Notes under the pieces: model-generated | Databases searched by the model: none | The model's input: only the letters and a program-made list of their open reading frames with translations | What the model was told of the DNA's origin: nothing | Assembly (NCBI GenBank): GCA_037962975.1 | Contig: CM075670.1 | Location: forward strand, 230,634,242-230,698,241 | Length of the DNA stretch: 64,000 nt | DNA from: Clitoria ternatea | Lineage: Eukaryota > Streptophyta > Magnoliopsida > Fabales > Fabaceae | Reading direction: 5' to 3' | Position numbers and translations under genes: made by a program | Shown here: positions 47,127 through 59,800 of the stretch, piece after piece | Layout: each line of letters starts with the position of its first letter | Numbering within the stretch: position 1 is the first letter of the stretch

Positions 47127-49545
47127 GTTTTGGTGGTTTTGGAAGCTTGGAAGACGAGGTAAGGCATTTGGGATCCTTAATTTCAATTCTCTTATTCTTC
47201 TTCTTCCTTTGTTTCTCTCTCAAACCGTACATGCATGTTATGTGGGAAGCTTAGATTCTGAGTTTTAATGGATTTGGAAGCTAAGATTGTGAGTTTGGAG
47301 GTGTGAGGAAGACAATGTGCTAACCATTTGATGTTTCAGTAATCGTAGGTACCGGAACGAGCGTTGGGCAAGAGATTGACGAATTGGGCATTGAATTCAA
47401 AAAAGGAACGATGAATCAAACGACCAGAGGATGTAACCGACACCAAGAACAAATTGTTGAAGCTTGGAATAGAGGTAAAGGGGTGTTCAGGTCGTAATTA
47501 ATTAGAATTGAATACATGATAGCTTCAGGAGGTTTAGAAATTATTTAGAAAATATTGTTGATGACGTATGGTGGTTAAATATAATTAATATAATTTTATA
47601 AGTATGTTTGAGTGTGGTTAAGTTATTGTTTGATAAAGAATTATCTCGATTAAGCAAATGTAAGTTAGGAAGTAACGAAATAAATATATACAAATTATAT
47701 AAGTGGGTAACATCGAATAAATTATGAAATTTTATTGACGTTAATGAGGTGTGGTATGATATTTAATGATGTTATTATGTATGATTTGATGAAAATGTTA
47801 AGATTAAATGAGATGAGGTTTATGTGCTCGTATAGCATGGCTGGTGATGATGGGCTTGACAAGTAGGTCGCCCGAGTGATGAGTACATGTTAGTTTTTGA
47901 CATTGTATATGTGATGTATTGATAGTATGCCATGTTGGTATGAATTGTTATGTGATTATGTGGTGTGGGATGGCCGACGGTATGTGTAGTCCCTCATTTC
48001 TGGCTCCCGTGACCTTTGTACTCAGTTGAGCTACCCAGTGGTCAAGTAGGACCCGGTGGTTGAGGTGGAGAGTCAAACAGGACTCGGTGGACCAAGCAGG
48101 GTCCATGGGGTATAGAGTAGACCCCCAACTAAAGGTCGATTCTTTTTAGTATCTGGATACTAGGAGTCAGATGCATGCGAGTCAGTTGTGCATTATATGA
48201 ATTGATGATTGATTGTATGAATCTTTAATGTTCTATGATGTTCGCGATGAACCTGTGGTATTAATTGAATTGAGAAATGGATGTGTATACATGTGACTGG
48301 TGTGGTCAGGGATATTATGTAAGAGGATAAAGGAAATGAAAATATAAATGTATACTAATGCTATGAAGTCATAGAAGTTAATTAGTAATGAGAACAATAA
48401 GTAATGTATGACTATGCTTATTATTCTATCCTAGATTAATTATGATATGCCAAACACTCACCCTTACTGTTGTTTACTTAATTAGTGACCAGTGACAGGG
48501 AGGAACCCTGTGCTCCGAAGGTGCGCCAAACGGAGAACTGATGCTAAGGATCGTGGAAGAATTGTAAAATAAGTAGATTTATGTAATATATAATTATGTG
48601 TGTAATAAGTCGTAAATTGTGTGCGATGAATTAATTATGTTATGCTTGCTTGATTGTTGGATTAATTTAGTATGCAGATAATGTGCGATGATGATTGGTG
48701 TAGTGAATTGTTGATGATGATGATTTGTGTGGTAATGATATTTGTAATTGTATGTAAGTGATGCATCATGTGAATTATGGCACGGAGCCAACATTGTGTG
48801 ACTGATGAATGTTATGGGCAAGTCCTGTTGAGATGTGTGAATGTTGGGTGTGATGTGGTTGTTAATAGATTGATGATTTGGATGATTTTTTAGAAGTTAT
48901 GCATATAGTGACAAGTGTGAATTTAAGAAACTGAATAGGTGAATTTGAGATTCGCTGGGTTTCGGGACCCTCGGAAGGTACCAATAGGTCCTCTAGGACA
49001 TTTAGGAACTGTGTGTAATGGTCTTGGGCCAATTGGAACCCATTTAGGATGTTTGGTGCAAGAGTTTTGCATAAAAGGGGTTAAACTGCATTTTATGCAT
49101 TACTTACGCATATGTTAGAATTTTGGCAAACGGGCAGTGCCAACAATTTTGGAATGGGGAAAACATGTGGTTCGTAAAGTTTCATGGCAAACAGACCTAA
49201 AACGGGCCATTTGGGTAGGTTAGAAGTTGGCCGGTTGGCTTAAAATGTGTAACAGCATCAGATGTTGTTTCTGGTATGTTGACACGTAGGGTCAGGGCTG
49301 CGTTCTGGGTGTCACGCGTAGCATGGGGATGACACGTAGCACCAGACTCCCTGTTTCAACTTTTTGGTTTCTCTTAAAATTAAATGGGTTTTGCGTTTTA
49401 AAGTGTTATATAATTACTATTTTGGGATTTTTTTGTAAAAATGATTTTTTTTAAGTAGGGCTTAATTAAATTAGTTAATCGTGAAAAATTTGTTGTGAAA
49501 ATCGATAAAAGGAATAATAATTATAAATTGACCTAGGACGTCACA
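47127..49545 (+). mobile_element. Solo LTR A, right part
   Basis: Continuation of 34357-34637 after removal of the Tat element and one target copy, giving about 2,700 bp in all, TGTATCATC...GGACGTCACA, flanked by CCACC (34352-34356 and 49546-49550). It is non-coding. It contains words such as ACGCGTAGC shared with the LTR of B and, in the opposite orientation, long similarity to 49551-50950 (for example the ACCACTGGGTAGCT region near 50697 and its complement near 48030). Confidence 0.78.
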
Positions 49546-49550
49546 CCACC

Positions 49551-51800
49551 TGTGACGTCCTAGGTCATTTTATATTTATTTTTATCTATTTAATTAAAAT
49601 TTGTAATAATTTTTTCTCGAATAATAAAATAAATAATTTGATATTTAGAGAAATACTTGTTTTCTGAAAAGGGTGCCAAAATATAAAGCATATTGCAGTT
49701 TAAAACCCCCAAAAGCCCTTCAAAATGAAAGGAGCACCAAAACTGAAACATGGGCCTAACGCTATGTGTCAGCCCCACGCGTAGCGTCAGCTCGAAGCAG
49801 CGCACCTGACGCTGAGCGTCAACCCCATGCGTAGCGTGGACATGATAGTAGCAGCACCTGTAACCATACATACACAATCAATTGAATACTCAAGTAGCTC
49901 CGTGCTACTTAATACCATCACATCTGTAACCACTAAGTCGAATCGCATATCACAACCGCAAAGCAATATAATTTTACGTTCCCATAAATCAATATATATA
50001 TATATATATATAAGAACATATATAATCATTATTACATTAACTTCCTCTTTGCCTGGCCTTATTTAGTGCTTGCTTCCGCGGTGTACATCCATGACTTGCC
50101 AACAGTCACTAAAACCACAACAATAAGGGTGAGTGACTGGAATTACGAATCAATATAAAAGGAGGCAAACATACACTATGAAAAGCATAGTCTAGCTACC
50201 CTACTAGTTAACAACATTATTTCGATCAATTTAAGTGTCGTAAGTCTAATCCACCTTACATTACTTACATTAATCTCAACATTAATAGACACACGTTTAT
50301 TTTATTATCCAATTATTAGCATAGCATCCTCATCACTTAATTGCCCTCAGGTATCATTCATATCTCCATCAAAGCACTCACATTCCATTTTCACTTACTA
50401 AGCTTAATCCAGAATTACTAAGTACATCATGTATACCAATATAACATTACTCAGTTCATCTCACGAATTTTACATAGGCGCATACATATAGTAATCAACC
50501 ATACATATAATCATATATATCATCACAAGTCAAGGCATGCATAGCATAAGTGACTCTCACATAGCATTTATGATGCCCTAGTATTTGGATACTAAAAGGA
50601 TCAACCTTCAGCTGGGGGTCTGAATTGACACCCTGTGAACCCGACTTAGTTCACCAAGCCCGACTTGGCTCCCCCTTAACCACTGGGTCCTACTTGACCA
50701 CTGGGTAGCTTAACTGGGCACAAAAATCATGGTAGCCAGAAAACGAGGGTAACATATACCGTCGGTCATCCTTCACCACATAAGTCACATAATCAATCAT
50801 CTCATACTCATCCCGTGGCATGGAAACAATAATTAAAAATCATCATTGGGGCGGCCGACTTGCCATGCCCATCCACACGATGCCACAATTCCATAAGTAG
50901 TCATCAATAATAAAGTATAATCATCACTAGGGCGACTGACTTGCCAAGCCCACCAACATAATGCCACAAGGTATCTCAAGTTTTTATTAACACTCACTTT
51001 CAACAATTATTCATAATTATATTGGCATATACCTCAAACACCCCAATTATTACTCATTTTAACTCATAACTCAGAGTACTACACATACATAGATTTTACA
51101 TGTTTATTTATTAGTATTCTATCAAGTAATCAATCAATTCAATACACTCCACAACATATTTCCGAGTAAGCATATATCTGCATATCGCGTCACCCACATA
51201 TTATATTATTATACACATCAGTTCAACATACATCACTGTTAACATGAACTTACCAATATATTCTAGCAAGAATTATACATCAAAACCATACTCTTGATTC
51301 CCACATACATAAACATATGCATATAACATCCCTATCTTTATTAGCAATATTCCATTTTATTATGATTCCTTATCAAGGCTATTCATTATAATTTGTAATC
51401 TCACATATTTTCCCTAATTACACTTACTACACTAATATCGCTTACATATTTTTATCAATTACCCGTTATCATTTTCATCATTATGGGTTTCACCTCTAGC
51501 CATATAGTCTTTATATTGTTCTAATATTATCTATACATTAGTAATACAACTTATCAGTTTTTCCCACTTACTTACCTCACTTTTATCTATTCATGTATAT
51601 GCAAAACCCACTTAAACTCACCTTCTATCTTATAACTTATTAGTACATACATTAATTTTCTTAGTGTCACAACACTATTATACCACTTAATCATTTATCA
51701 GTTGTTAATTATTCTACCTTCTTTACTTTAATGATCCTACTTACTTTCATTTCTTATAACTTACGACTCATCATAAATTATCCAAGTTAAATTAAAATTA
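49551..51800 (-). mobile_element. Element B: 5' LTR (minus strand), right border uncertain
   Basis: On the minus strand it ends GACCTAGGACGTCACA at 49551, and its primer site follows at 34356 once A and its target copy are removed. It is homologous to A in inverted orientation. The start of the LTR should lie near the resumption of Copia gag at about 51800, but I cannot see a clear TG start or target duplication. Non-coding, with a short (TA)n near 49992. Confidence 0.6.
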
Positions 51801-52662
51801 TCGAAGGCGACAACATTCTACAACATTTGAATCTGAGATAGCTTTCCTCTTTTCTGACTTACTTTTGTTTTTTAACTTCGGGCAATCTTTCTTCCAATGC
51901 CCCTTCTCTCAGTAAAACGCACATTCATATTTTGCTATCTTGGATCGTGACTTAGATCTCCTATTCTTCCCTCTGGTATAGGATTGTGTTCTTCCCCTAA
52001 TAACCAGAGCTTCTGTTGTTTCATTTATGTTGCTTCTTTTGTCCTTCCTCCTTAGCTCATAACTATATAACTCAACACAAACTTCACTTAGGGAGACAAC
52101 AATTTTCCCATGGAGTAGATTAGTTTCAAAAAACTCAAACTCCTCAGGAAGGGATCCCAACAACATCAGGGCCAAATCTTCATCCTTGAATGTCTCATCC
52201 ATATTTACCAAATCAGACACAAGCTGATTAAAATAGGTGATGTGATTATTTAAAGTGGTACCAGTAGTATATGTGAATCGAAATAACTTTTTCTTCATAT
52301 ACAACTTATTCTGACTGCTTTCTTCAAGAATTTCTCCTCCAGTTTCTTCAAGAAGTCTCCTTGCAAAATGCATACTTCTACTATCTTGAAAGGCACGATT
52401 GGATAGTACCACATGTTAATTGATTGACCGTATTCCATTCTTTCTCATTAACTTCTTCTGGTTTCTTCTTTTCAATAGCAATATCTAGCCCTTGTTGAAA
52501 AAGAGCATCCAACACCTCACATTGCCACATGCCAAAATGGGCAGTACCGTCAAAAATTTCAACGGACAATTTTGTGTTCCCCATTCTCGTCAAAATATAT
52601 GAGGAAAACTCTACTTTTGATGTGGATGATCCCTCTCCATTGGTTTTCTTTTGCTCACTCAT
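51801..52662 (-). pseudogene. Copia gag, frameshifted
   Basis: Minus strand from ATG at 52662: SYILTRMGNTKLSVEIFDG, AHFGMWQCEVLDALFQQGLD, NTVNQLTCGTIQSCLSR. The frame changes near 52400 and goes on with SSQNKLYMKKKLFRFTYT, DEDLALMLLGSLPEEFEF and LSEVCVELYSYELRRKDKR. The zinc knuckle follows with its second Cys codon and a stop (ECAFY*EKGHWKKDCPK). Similarity ends near 51800. It is a typical Copia capsid and nucleocapsid of the UBN2 type. Confidence 0.88.
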
Positions 52663-52773
52663 TTTGGTAATTAATAGCTATCAATCTGTGAAACGCCTAG
52701 ATCCTAATGGAATTTTTTCTAATGTGAAAGATCAGTCTATACCGCAATCACAAAGCATACTCTGAAACCAATT

Positions 52774-52786
52774 GGCTCTGATACCA
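52774..52786 (-). other. Copia primer-binding site
   Basis: Reverse complement TGGTATCAGAGCC, two bases from the 5' LTR, matching initiator tRNA-Met. Confidence 0.9.
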
Positions 52787-52788
52787 AT

Positions 52789-53236
52789 TGTTGTGGAATT
52801 GAAATAATATTCCACCCATCTTCAATTGTAGTGCGTAAATAATTGTACTAAAAATTACACTTACTAATTCCCAGGAAAGGCTGGAGAGGTCACAAACGGT
52901 CCTACTTAATACCTAATCTCCTTAGATAGAATTTTCTATGCAATTAATAGCGCAATAACTCACAACAACTACAAAACATAAGCTATTAAATAACCAATAA
53001 AGAATACCAAAATTTAATGAGGTTTAGCTAATTTTGATTGCATCCTCGAACACCACTCAATTAATATTTCACTTAAGAAATATTTCAAAAGGAGAGAAAG
53101 AATAAACAAAAGCCTTTATAATTAACTATGCAATTGTGGGATGATTAAAACTATAGGAGATGGTTTCCTTATATAAGCTAGGAAGGCCTCCCCTCCCTTT
53201 AAAATTTTTCCAAAATGGGACTTCCCACAACTAACA
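52789..53236 (-). repeat. Copia 5' LTR
   Basis: 448 bp, TG...CA ended, partner of 17524-17913, followed by the CCAAA duplication at 53237-53241. A TTATATAAGC stretch near 53170 could contain its TATA element on either strand. Confidence 0.92.
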
Positions 53237-53241
53237 CCAAA

Positions 53242-54320
53242 ATCACATAGCGGCGGAGTATGGAATCAGACAAGGATGCGGGTATGCCCAAACCCAAACA
53301 GGAAACATTTTAGTGAAGTTTGAGATATAATGTTGAAATAAAAGATTAAAAAAAGATGATACTAGTATAGCGTTTTCGAATGAAGGTTAATTTTTTAATA
53401 TCAAGTTTATAAAGTTAGAAATATCTGACAGTAACAAATTTATGAGTGAAATCTCAAATTTATCTCCAACTTATTCATGATTAATTAATTTTATACTTAA
53501 ACTACCAAAATGATATCATAGACTCTAACATATCATTCGTCCATCAAGTTAGTCACTGTCGTTAGACCCATTAGTTTGTCACTCAATTAAGTGCCACATG
53601 ACGTGTTATATTCTACCTAGTCATGCCACATATCTTTGAAGGTATTGAGACAATGCTTGTAAGAAGTTGAGTAATATAATTTCATCAAATAGGTTTTGAA
53701 TGTATTCATAACATTAAATAAATTTTTGATTTTAAAAAATACATAAAACCTTGGCCGTGAATGACATTAACGTCTATATATAAGGATGACAAAATGGGCC
53801 GGTTCACCCCCAAGCTAAAAAAAGCCTAAAATAAGGCCTATCCCGTCTAATTTCAGGCTTATGGGCTAACCCTCAAAAGTAAGAAAATATGTTTTTAGGA
53901 AAAGATGTCGGGTTGACTCGAAGGCCCTGTCAATTTCTTAAAAACAATATATATGTCAAATTAATATAAAAAATCACCAAAAATCTTTAAATGCTTCTTT
54001 ACATGAAATCAAAGAGAATATTATAAAAAGAAGAGTGTAGATGCTGAGAGACTTGACTTTTTTTAGTTTTAAAAAATGAACGTATAAACTTAAAGGGGAA
54101 TGAAAAGCATAAGTTTAGAAAATTATATTCTAGAGGTCATTCACTACGAAACTTAGTTTTCTCTCCTAGGTGAATCAGTGAAATTTTGGGCAATTTGCCT
54201 AGGTGAGCTAGATTCACATAGGTGAATCATGCAAGGATAGTACATTTCCTAGTCCGCTAGTAGGTCATATAAAAGGCCAAACTTAGTTTTCTCAGCATGC
54301 AGACGTAGGGGAGAAGTAAT
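53242..54320. other. Spacer between Copia and Tekay-2
   Basis: No gene is recognised. Around 53785-53880 is a GC-richer fragment (GGATGACAAAATGGGCC) of the kind seen at hAT-like miniature element ends. A 15-bp word AAACTTAGTTTTCTC occurs twice (about 54149 and 54278). The last bases before 54321 should hold the Tekay-2 target duplication, but the other side is outside the window. Confidence 0.5.
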
Positions 54321-56834
54321 GTGAAACAACCCGACTTAAATAAAAGTAAATCCGGGACAGGGGAAAATTTTTCCAAAACTCAAATGTTCCAAACGTTCAC
54401 AAAGCAGTCCAGAATAGGAGTCGGGATAAAATAAAACAAACCCGAAGTCAAGAGAAGCAGAAAATCGGGTCAGGGTGCCACTCGCTTGACGAGATCCCGG
54501 TCGGTTAAGCGAAACCAGCGTAAAGCGCTTAAGCAAGCCCTTACTCGCTAGAGCGAGTCTCTCACTCGGTATTTTCATATCGTCACTCAGAATCGGGACC
54601 TCCGCTCACTCGCAAGCGGTCCCCATGGATCATACATCACTCGGTAATTTCTTACTTAGCCAGATCCTTATTCTGGGAGGTCTCATCACAAACATGCTTC
54701 ACTCGGGAAATGATTCTCTCGGCTATTTCCACTCGGAGACAATGAACCTTTCCTCGGAAATTATTCACAGAAACATACTCACTCGGGGTTAGAGTCTTTC
54801 TCAGTCCAAGTACTCTCCCAGGAACAGAGTCACTCGGTATATTCCAGTCGGTACCGTACCACACGTAACTCGGTATCATCTCTCGGTACCTTCCCACTCG
54901 GGAATTTCCCACTCGGGTATTCACCACTCAGTCGAGATGTGTCCTAAGCTAAAACTTTCCGCTTCTGAGACACTTCTCTCAGAAACGTTCCACCCGGAGA
55001 CGTTTCACTCGGATTTGCCTCACCCGGAGTTACCTTATCCCTTCATCACTCGAAAAAAAGGCCCACTCGCTATAGCCTCACTCAGGAATAGCTCAACCTG
55101 TCTTCACTCGGAAGTTTACTAGATTAAGACTTACACGGAATATTATAACATTATGTACTCGGAATATATATAACCTTACTCAACACTCTAACCGTTATTC
55201 CTTTGGAAGTGGTTCAGTGGATCAATTTCTCACTCGGAAACATTGTGACCCTTGACATTTCTCATACAATAACGTTCACTAGTAATTCAAGCAACATCTT
55301 AGCATTATATATATATGTTCTCAATCCGAGAGAATTCAAATTCATAATTATATTCAAAACATAACAGTGTACTTAGGAGCCGGCCAAGGCTACATCAAAA
55401 CTATACACATTATGTACACAACATTTATATATATACAAGTGCACTTCACACGGTTTGAAGTGCCCCCATCATTCACCATCCCGACCTATATCCACTGAAA
55501 AATATAGCCACAAGTAGGGGTGAGTATTTTACATATTAAATGACAGTTATTGACTCGGATCAGCCATTACATTATCCACCACGCACTCGGATATCACAAC
55601 CAACATCAAGAACACACACTGTCATTCAATCAGAATTCACCCATACAACATCATTCAGTCGGAATTTACTCTAATCATTCAAGGCTATATCAATCATGTT
55701 ATTCTCAATAACAATGCACCAATACACATGCATGCGGATCCGACTTAAACGATAATTTCAGTTACAGATTCCCTCCTGGCCTCATATCCATTAGCCCTTC
55801 CCGCGTGATACCGGTCACCTCGTGACGTCTCGAGACTTAACTCTAGCTCCGTCGGCTATCACGGGCTCTCACAGGATCTGGCCCAAGAATCTATAGCTAG
55901 AAATCATCACATAGGGTTCCTGACCTTCCACGAGTCACCCTTTTTCCATATATGCAACCTTATGCATTTCACAACAAGCATCCCATGCTTATTCAGATAA
56001 TATCCCACACGGGAATCGACAAACAGTCCACACATATGAACTCGGCATTTGAAATGTCAGTAACATACATCTCATGCATTTAAATATAAAATCACAACAG
56101 AATCAGCATAACATTTTCACACCATATGCATTCGGTAATCACACTGGTTCACAACATATGCACTCGGCATTCACAATAATATCCACATACATCACATGCA
56201 AGTGAACATGCATTCATGGACGAAAATCAACACAACATTACACAGATCACAGCTATCACAAATCCGGGCGTTTCATGCACTATTACTCAATCACAACACA
56301 ACAAACAACACATTTCAAGTATAACGCAACACAGTAAAGCAATTTCACCCAGAACCCGTCCGTAAACCATGCATTTGAGATGTAAATCAGCCCCCTACCT
56401 ACAAGACGTTCCTCAGACTTTCAACGTTGATCGGTTGCTTTGATCGTTCCTTCAATCACTCTCGCTTGCTCAACGACCTTTGAACCCAGTCAAACTCTGC
56501 ACTCAGCTTGGAGAAACTAAAAGCTGGTTCCACACTCTCGAATAGTCCGACCCTTGCTAACAGTGGAGGACTTCGAGTCTCTAAGACACTACAACGTCGC
56601 TGATGATGAAGAAGAAGAAGCAGAGGCTTGAAGGGATTCTAGAGAGAACGGAGAAGTGGTTCAGCATGTACAAAAGAGAAATGAGGAGAGAGTGGGTAGA
56701 AATGTGAAACTGAAGCTACTTTACTGCCAAGAGGGTACATGCGTCATCCCATGCCTCTTTTACTTAGTCAACACTCAATCTCAATCAGCAATTTATCTTA
56801 ATCTGCCCATTAATTCAATAATCAGGATGTTACA
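54321..56834 (-). repeat. Tekay-2 3' LTR
   Basis: 2514 bp. ACTCGG/CACTCGGAA words are dense at about 54560-55260, and CGCT...AGCG inverted words occur near 54480-54560. It is very similar to the 5' LTR; one visible difference is the length of a TA run (about 55306 against 62471). Confidence 0.93.
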
Positions 56835-56887
56835 ATTCTCTCATCCAACAAAGAATTTCGACCTTGAAATTCAAACACAAGCTTACC

Positions 56888-59800
56888 TCAATAAAACAAC
56901 TCGGGATACTGTTGCCTCATAACATCTTCACGCTCCCAAGTGTAAAAGGTGATTCGGTTTTGTTGCCATGCTACCTTAACCAATTGCACATCCTTGCTTC
57001 TCAAGCGCTTCACCGACCGATCCATAATTCCAGTCGGTACAACCACCGTGGTCGGATTTTCTCTGATCTCAACCTCATCGTCCAACATCTCATAAGTGGA
57101 GTCGGGTGAATACTTCCTCAACTGAGACACGTGAAACACATTATGCAAATTCGATAGATGAGTCAGCAATGCTATTCGGTATGCTATAGGACCGACCCGT
57201 TCCAGTACTTCATAGGGTCCAATGTACCTAGGGTTCAACTTCCCATTCTTCAAGGCTTGTCCGACCCCTTTATTCGGTGAAACCTTCAGAAACACCTTAT
57301 CACCGACTTGAAATTCAAGCGGTTTAGTCCGCTTATCATGATAACTCTTCTGTCGGTCTTGAGATGCCTTCATCTTTTCCCTGATTATCTGGATCTGCTC
57401 GGTAGTTTGCTGCACAATTTCCGGTCCCAACATTAAACTTTCACCGGTTTCGAACCAACAGAGTGGGGTTTGGCATTTCCGGCCATATAAAGCCTCATAC
57501 GGTGCCATACCGATGCTGCTATGGTGGCTGTTATTATATTTAAATTCGATCAGAGGGAGATACTGCTCCCAACTACCACCGTGCTCTAGCACACAGGACC
57601 GTAACAGGTCCTCCAAACTCTGTATTGTCCGCTCGGACTGCCCATCCGACTGGGGGTGGTAGGCTGAACTCAATCGAAGTTTTGTGCCTAATTCCTGGTG
57701 CAAGCTTCCCCAAAACCGGGAAGTAAATCTCAGATCTCTATCCGACACAATGGAAGATGGCACACCATGTAGTCGGACAATTTCTCGGATATAAATCTGG
57801 GCTAGTTTCTGCAGTGAATATCTCATATTCATGGGCAGGAAGTGTGCAGACTTCGTCAATCGGTCAACAATGACCCAGATGGCATCATAACCCGCTCGGG
57901 TTCTAGGTAATCCCATCACAAAATCCATCGCAATTGCATCCCATTTCCACACAGGAATTTCGAGAGGCTGTAACCCACCGGACGGCTTCTGGTGCTCGAT
58001 TTTCGACTTCTGACAAATAATACATCGAGCCACATAATCCACCACATCTCTCTTCAATCCGGGCCACCAGAAGTGCAGTCTCAAGTCATGGTACATTTTC
58101 GTAGTACCCGGGTGGATGCTCAACAGACTTTTGTGGGCTTCATCAAGTACCATCATTCTCAATTCTCCAGCACTCGACACATAAATTCTACCCTTCACAC
58201 GGTAAATTCCACCCGAGCCCTCGGTTTAGGACAGGTCTTTGCCCTTAGCCTGAGTCTCCTTCATCTTGGCTAAATAGGAATCCGACTTCTGCTCCTCGTA
58301 TACCAGCTTGAGGAATTCATTGGCTATTTTCAACATTCCGAGCGTTACTTTCCGAGATGAAGAGACATCCACATGCAAGTTCATGTCTCAGAATTACTCA
58401 AGTAATTTCATTTCCTTCACCATCATTACTGCCACATAAATGGACTTCCGACTCAAGGCATCGACCACAACATTCGCCTTGCCCGGGTGATACTTCAACT
58501 CGAAGTCATAATCTTTCAAAAACTCGGTCCATCTTCTTTGTCTCATATTTTGCTCTTTCTGATCAAACAAGTACTTCAAGCTTTTATGATCGCTATACAC
58601 TTCGAATCTCGATCCATACAGGTAATGCCTCTATATTTTCAATGCGAAGACCACAACTGCTAACTCCAAGTCATGAGTCGGATAATGTCGTTCGTGTGGT
58701 CTCAATTGACGAGAGGCATAAGCTATCACTCGGCCGTTCTGCATCAGCACACACCCAAGACCGAGTCTGGAGGCATCACAATAGACTACGAAGCTTTCTT
58801 GCAAGTTCGGTAATGCCAACACAAGAGCTATAGCCAGTCTCGTCTTCAACTCTTGAAAGCTCTTCTCACACTCAGAATTCCATACAAAATTAACATTTTT
58901 CCGAGTCAGCTTGGTCAATGGTACTGCAAGCTTAGAGAACCCTTCAATAAATCACCGATAATAACCGATCAAACCCATAAAGCTCCTGATCTCTGAGACC
59001 GACTTAGGTCTCTCCCACGCCATGACAGCTTCCACTTTGGTAGGATCGACCGAGACACCTTCCTCGGAGATTACATGCCCCAGGAAATGGATCCTATCCA
59101 TCCAGAAATCACACTTCGAAAATTTGGCAAACAGTTGCTTCTCCCTCAATATCTGGAGCACCGATCGGAGATGTTCCTCATGCTCCTCGGACGATTTGGA
59201 ATAAACCAAGATGTCGTCAATAAAAATGACCACGAATCGGTCTAAGTAAGGATGGAAAATGCTATTCATGTAATTCATGAATACAGCAGGGGCATTGGTT
59301 ACACCGAACGACATTACTACATACTCGTAGTGACCATACCGGGTCCTAAACGCCGTCTTGGGAATATCCGAGTCCTTGACACGGATTTGATGGTATCCCG
59401 ATCGCAAGTCAATCTTCAAAAAGACTGAAGCACCCCGCAGTTGATCAATTAGATCATCAATCCTCGGTAGTGGATACCGATTCTTTATGTCAGCTTGTTC
59501 AGCTATCGGTAATCCACACACAACCTCATGCTGCTATCTTTCTTCTTGACGAGTAACACCAGTGCACCCCACGGTGATACACTCGATCGGATAAACTGTT
59601 TGCCGAGCAACTCATCAACTTGCTTCTTCAACTCGGCTAACTCAGTCGGGGACATCCTATAAGGTGCACTGGAGACCAGCTCGGCTCCAGGAATCAGATC
59701 AATCGAGAATTCAATTTCTCTATTTGGAGGGACACCCAGCACATCCTCCGGAAGCACCTCAGGGAAATCACGAACAATCGGAATATCATGCACTCGGGAA

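Larger units (their letters stand above)
17524..53236 (-). mobile_element. Copia LTR retrotransposon, interrupted by nested insertions
   Basis: The outermost element of the nest, minus strand, flanked by the 5-bp duplication CCAAA at 17519-17523 and 53237-53241. The 5' LTR is 52789-53236 and the 3' LTR is 17524-17913, both starting TGTTGTGGAATTG on the plus strand. The reverse-transcribed order is primer site, gag (52.7-51.8 kb), a gap, RT (33.1-31.0 kb), RNase H (split by Tekay-1 between 31.0 and 18.2 kb), polypurine tract, LTR. Protease and integrase are absent: gag stops near 51.8 kb and the next Copia sequence, near 33.07 kb, is already just upstream of RT. The element is dead, with frameshifts, stops and a changed RT active site. 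Confidence 0.9.

Noticed and set aside
49530..49566. Hairpin as a transcription terminator
   Set aside because: The palindrome is explained by two LTR ends meeting head-on across a 5-bp target duplication; there is no gene for it to end.
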